Both the position numbers and the translations under genes were made by a program. From Desmodus rotundus (taxonomy: Eukaryota > Chordata > Mammalia > Chiroptera > Phyllostomidae): DNA of 64,000 bases. Below, piece after piece: positions 56,301 to 60,500 of this stretch (the stretch's first letter is position 1; every line of letters begins with the position of its first letter). The stretch covers positions 98,931,951-98,995,950 of the forward strand of contig NC_071389.1 in assembly GCF_022682495.2 (NCBI RefSeq), given 5' to 3'. Under the pieces are notes generated by a model that was not told where the DNA came from, searched no databases, and was given only the letters and a program-made list of their open reading frames with translations.

Positions 56301-57501
56301 GTGTGCACCCCTAGACACTTGATGATCATAATGTATGTCCTCTGTGAATGAGCCATTGTAATTGCTTCACTTTGGTTCTTTCTGCCCTTAACAAGCTTGG
56401 CAGCCCTTGGATGACAGGGAGACTTGTTCTTATGTCCATCCTTTCCTCAGCTACCCCAAATGCTTACTATATTCTTGCTGCCTGATTGATTGGTCTGTCT
56501 TTTAGCCTACAGGCTCTATACCGTGGTGCCTCGCCTGGTCAAGTTTGTCGATACTCTCACCAATTGGTATGTCAGAATGAACCGCCGAAGATTAAAGGTA
56601 AGTCCAGACTGTTCTTTGGAAGATCAAAACGTCTAGGAAGTCTGAAAATGCATACAGCCAAGTGCTCTCAGTTTTTGAAGCAATCTTTTTCTTTTTGCAT
56701 TGCATATTACCTATATTTATCACCGTTTCATGAATGGAGACTTGTAAGTTTTAAAAGCCATGGTGCATGTTTTCACAACATAATTATGGACATGTCATAT
56801 TGGAAGGAGCCTCAGGGCTATGTAGGACTAATGTGAGCAGATCTCTTATAACGCAAAATAAAGTTATGTAAATGTTCTTTTACTTTTTTAAAATTTATTG
56901 ATTGTGCTATTATAGTTGTCCCCCCTTTTTTTTCCTCCCGGTTATTCCCCTCCACCTAGCATCCCCCCACCCACCAGGATACCCCCCTTAGTTCAAATCC
57001 ATGGCTCGTACATACAACTTCTTTGGTTTCTCCATTTCCCATACTATTCATAACCTTCCACTGTGTATTTTGTGCCTACCATTTATGCTTATAACCCCTA
57101 CCTTTTCCCCCATTCTGCCCCCTTGACCCTCCCCACTGATAACCCTCCATGTGATCTCCATTTCTCTGATTGTGTTCCTGTTGTAGTTGTTTGCTTAGTT
57201 TTTGTTTGTGTTTTTAGGTACAGTTATTGATAGTTGTGAGTTTGTTGTCATTTTACTGTTCATAGTTTCACACATCTTTTTCTTAGATAAGTCCCTTTAA
57301 CATTTCATATAATAAGGGCTTGGTGATGCTGAACTCCTTCAACTTGACCTTATCTGGGAAGTACTTTATCTGTCCTTCCATTCTAAATGATAGCTTTGCT
57401 GAGTAGAGTGATGTAGATCCTTGCCTTTCATGACTTCGAATACTTCTTCCCAGCCCCTTCTTGCCTACAAGGTTTCTCTTAAGAAATCTGCTGATAGTCT
57501 T

Positions 57502-57533
<32 letters not shown>

Positions 57534-60500
57534 CAAGTACACTTCTCTGCCTTTTCCCCCACCCCAGCCTAACCCCAAGCCCTCCCACCTTCCTCCCATT
57601 TTCACCCCCCCCCACCCTGTTATTTTCCATGTGTCCTTTATAATTGTTCCTACAAACCCTTTTCCCCTGAAATTCTCTCCCCTCTGGTCACTAACAGCCT
57701 GTTCTCAATTTCAGTGTCTTTAGTTATATTTTGCTTGTTTGTTTTGTTGATTAGGTTCCTGTTAAAGGTGAGATCATATGGTATTGGTCTTTCACCGCCT
57801 GGCTTTTTTCACTTAGCATAATGCTTTCCAGTTCCATCCATGCTGTTGCAAAGGGTAGGAGCTCCTTCTTTCTCTCTGCTTTGTTGAATTCCATTGTGTA
57901 AATGTACCATTGTTTTTTGATCCACTCATTTACTGATGGGCACCTAGGTTACTTCCAGCACTTGGCTATTGTAAATTGTGCTGCTGTGAACATTGGGGTG
58001 CATAGGTTCTTTTGGATGGGTGTTTCAGGGTTCTTAGGATGTATTCCTAGCAGTGGAATTGCCAGGTCAAAGGGCAGATCCATTTTTACTTTTCTGAGGA
58101 AATTCCATACTGTTTTCCATAGTGGTTGCATTCTCAATGTGCACCAGTCTGCATTCCCACCAACAGTGCACTAGGGTTCCTTTTTCTCCACAACCTCTCC
58201 AATACTTCTTGTTTGTTGATTTGTTTATAATGGCCATTCTGACTGGTGTGAGGTGGTATCTCATTGTGGTTTTAATTTGCATCTCTCTGATGGCTAGTGA
58301 TGCTGAGCATCCTTTCATATGTCTCTGGACCCTCTCTATGTCCTCCTTGGAGAAGTGTCTGGTCAAGTCCTTTGCCCATTTTTTAATTGGGTTGTTTGTT
58401 TTCCTGGAGTGGAGTCATGTAAGTTCTTTATATATTTTGGAGATAAGACCCTTGTCTGAGGTATCATTGGCAAGTACTTTTTCCCATACGGTTGGTTCTC
58501 TTTTTTTTTTAATACTGTTTTCTTTAGCCATGCAGAAGCTTTTTATTTTGATGAGATCCCATTTGTTTATTTTCTCTTTTATGTCCCTTGCACTAGGGAC
58601 ATATCAGTGAAAATACTCCTGCGTGAAGTATCTGAGATTTTCCTGCCAAAGTTTTCCTCTAGGACTTTAATGGTGTCATGACTTATATTTTATAAGTTTT
58701 TTATCCACCTTGAATTTATTTTTGTGTATGGTGTATGTTGGTTCTCGAGTTTCATTTTTTTGCATGTAGCTGTCCAGCTCTCCCAACACCATTTGTTGAA
58801 GATGCTATTTTTACTCCATTTTATACTGCTGCCCCCTTTGTCGAAAATTAATTGACCGTAGAGACTTGGGTTTATTTCTGGGCTCTTTGTTCTGTTCCAT
58901 TGGTCTATCTGTCTGTTTTTATGCTGGTACCAGGCTGTTTTGATTACAACTCCTGGGAAACATGCGTCCCAAGTGGCCTTGTAATACAGTTTGGTATCAT
59001 GTATTGTGATCCCTGCTACTTTGCTCTTCTTTCTCAAAATCACAGCAGCTATCTGATGTCGTTTATGGTTCCATATAAATTTTTGAAGTGTTTGTTCTAC
59101 ATCTGTGAAATGTGTCCTGGGTACTTTAATAGGTATTGCATTGAATCTATAAATTGCTCTGGGCAGTATGGACATTTTGATGATGTTAATTCTTCTGATC
59201 CATGATGAACATGGTGTATGTTTCCATTTGTTTGTGTCTTCCTTGGGAAATCTGCTGGTAATCTTATGGGGACTCCTTAACTGTCTCCTTTTCTCTTGCT
59301 GCTTTTAAGATTTTCTCCTTCTCTTTAATCTTGGGTAATGTAATTATGATGGGCCTTGGTGTGTGCTTCCTTGCGTCGAACTTTTTGGGGACTCTCTGAG
59401 CTTCCTGGACTTCCTGGAAGTCTAGTTCCTTTGCTAGATTGGGAAGTTCTCCTTCATTATATTTTCAAATAAGTTTTCCACTTTTTGCTCTTCCTCTTCT
59501 CCTTCTGGCACCCCTGTGATTCGTATGTTGGAACATTTAAAATTGTCCCGGAGGTTCCTAAGCCTCTCCTCATTGTTTTGAATTCTTGTTTCTTCATTCT
59601 TTCGGGGTTGAATGTTTATTTCTTCCTTCTGCTCCAGATCGTTGATTTGAGTCCCGGTTTCCTTCCTGTCACTGTTGGCTCCCTGTACAATTTCCTTTAT
59701 TTCACTTTTCATAGCGTTCACATTTTCCTCTATTTTGCAACCATACTCAACCATTTCTGTGAGCATCCCAATTACCAGTGTTTTGAACTGTGCATCTGAT
59801 AGGTTGGCGATATCTCTTCATTGCTTAGTTGTATTTTTGGATCTTTGATCTGTTCTTCCACTAAGGCCATATTTTTGTGTCATTGCACCTGTTAAGTAGT
59901 AAAGGGCGGAGTCTTAGTTGTTTGCTGTTTGCCTGGGCAGAGGAGCCCACGCTGCTGCTGCTTGTTGCTCTTTGTGGGGGAGGGGTCAGAGAGGAAACAA
60001 TGCTGCTTGCTAGGCTCTGCTCTCTGCTGGCTTTCAGTCACTTCCTCTGCTACCCACAAGCCAGTGGGCCCTTCTGGTACTGATTCCCAGGTGGGTGGGT
60101 TTGTGTACCTTGTAGGAGGACCCTTTGGGTTTCTCCAACTAACTCTCACGTGAGTCTGGGAGTTCTTCCTCCTGCCTCAACCCCCACAGGTTTTTTCAGT
60201 CAGAGGTTTTGAGGCTCTGTTTCCCTGCACTGGAACCCTGGGTTGTATGGCCTGTCTCGCTCCCCAGTTTTTCCACCCCATCTGCCAGCCTCTGCCTCAC
60301 CTGCCCTGGTCCTCCATCCACTGCCTTGCTGCCAGTCCTCTGTTCCTCCTATGAGTCTGGATGAATGTCTCTTCTTTAACCCTTTGGTTGTCAGACTTCC
60401 ATAGTTTGGTTTTCTGGCAGTTTTGGTTAGTTATTGTTTTTAAATTTGATGATGTCTTTTTTGTTGTGCTAAGAGGCAGTGTATATCTACCTATTCCTCC

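Noticed and set aside
58122..58610. 162-codon + strand open frame
   Set aside because: Antisense of L1 ORF2 and 3' UTR; open by chance and matching no protein.
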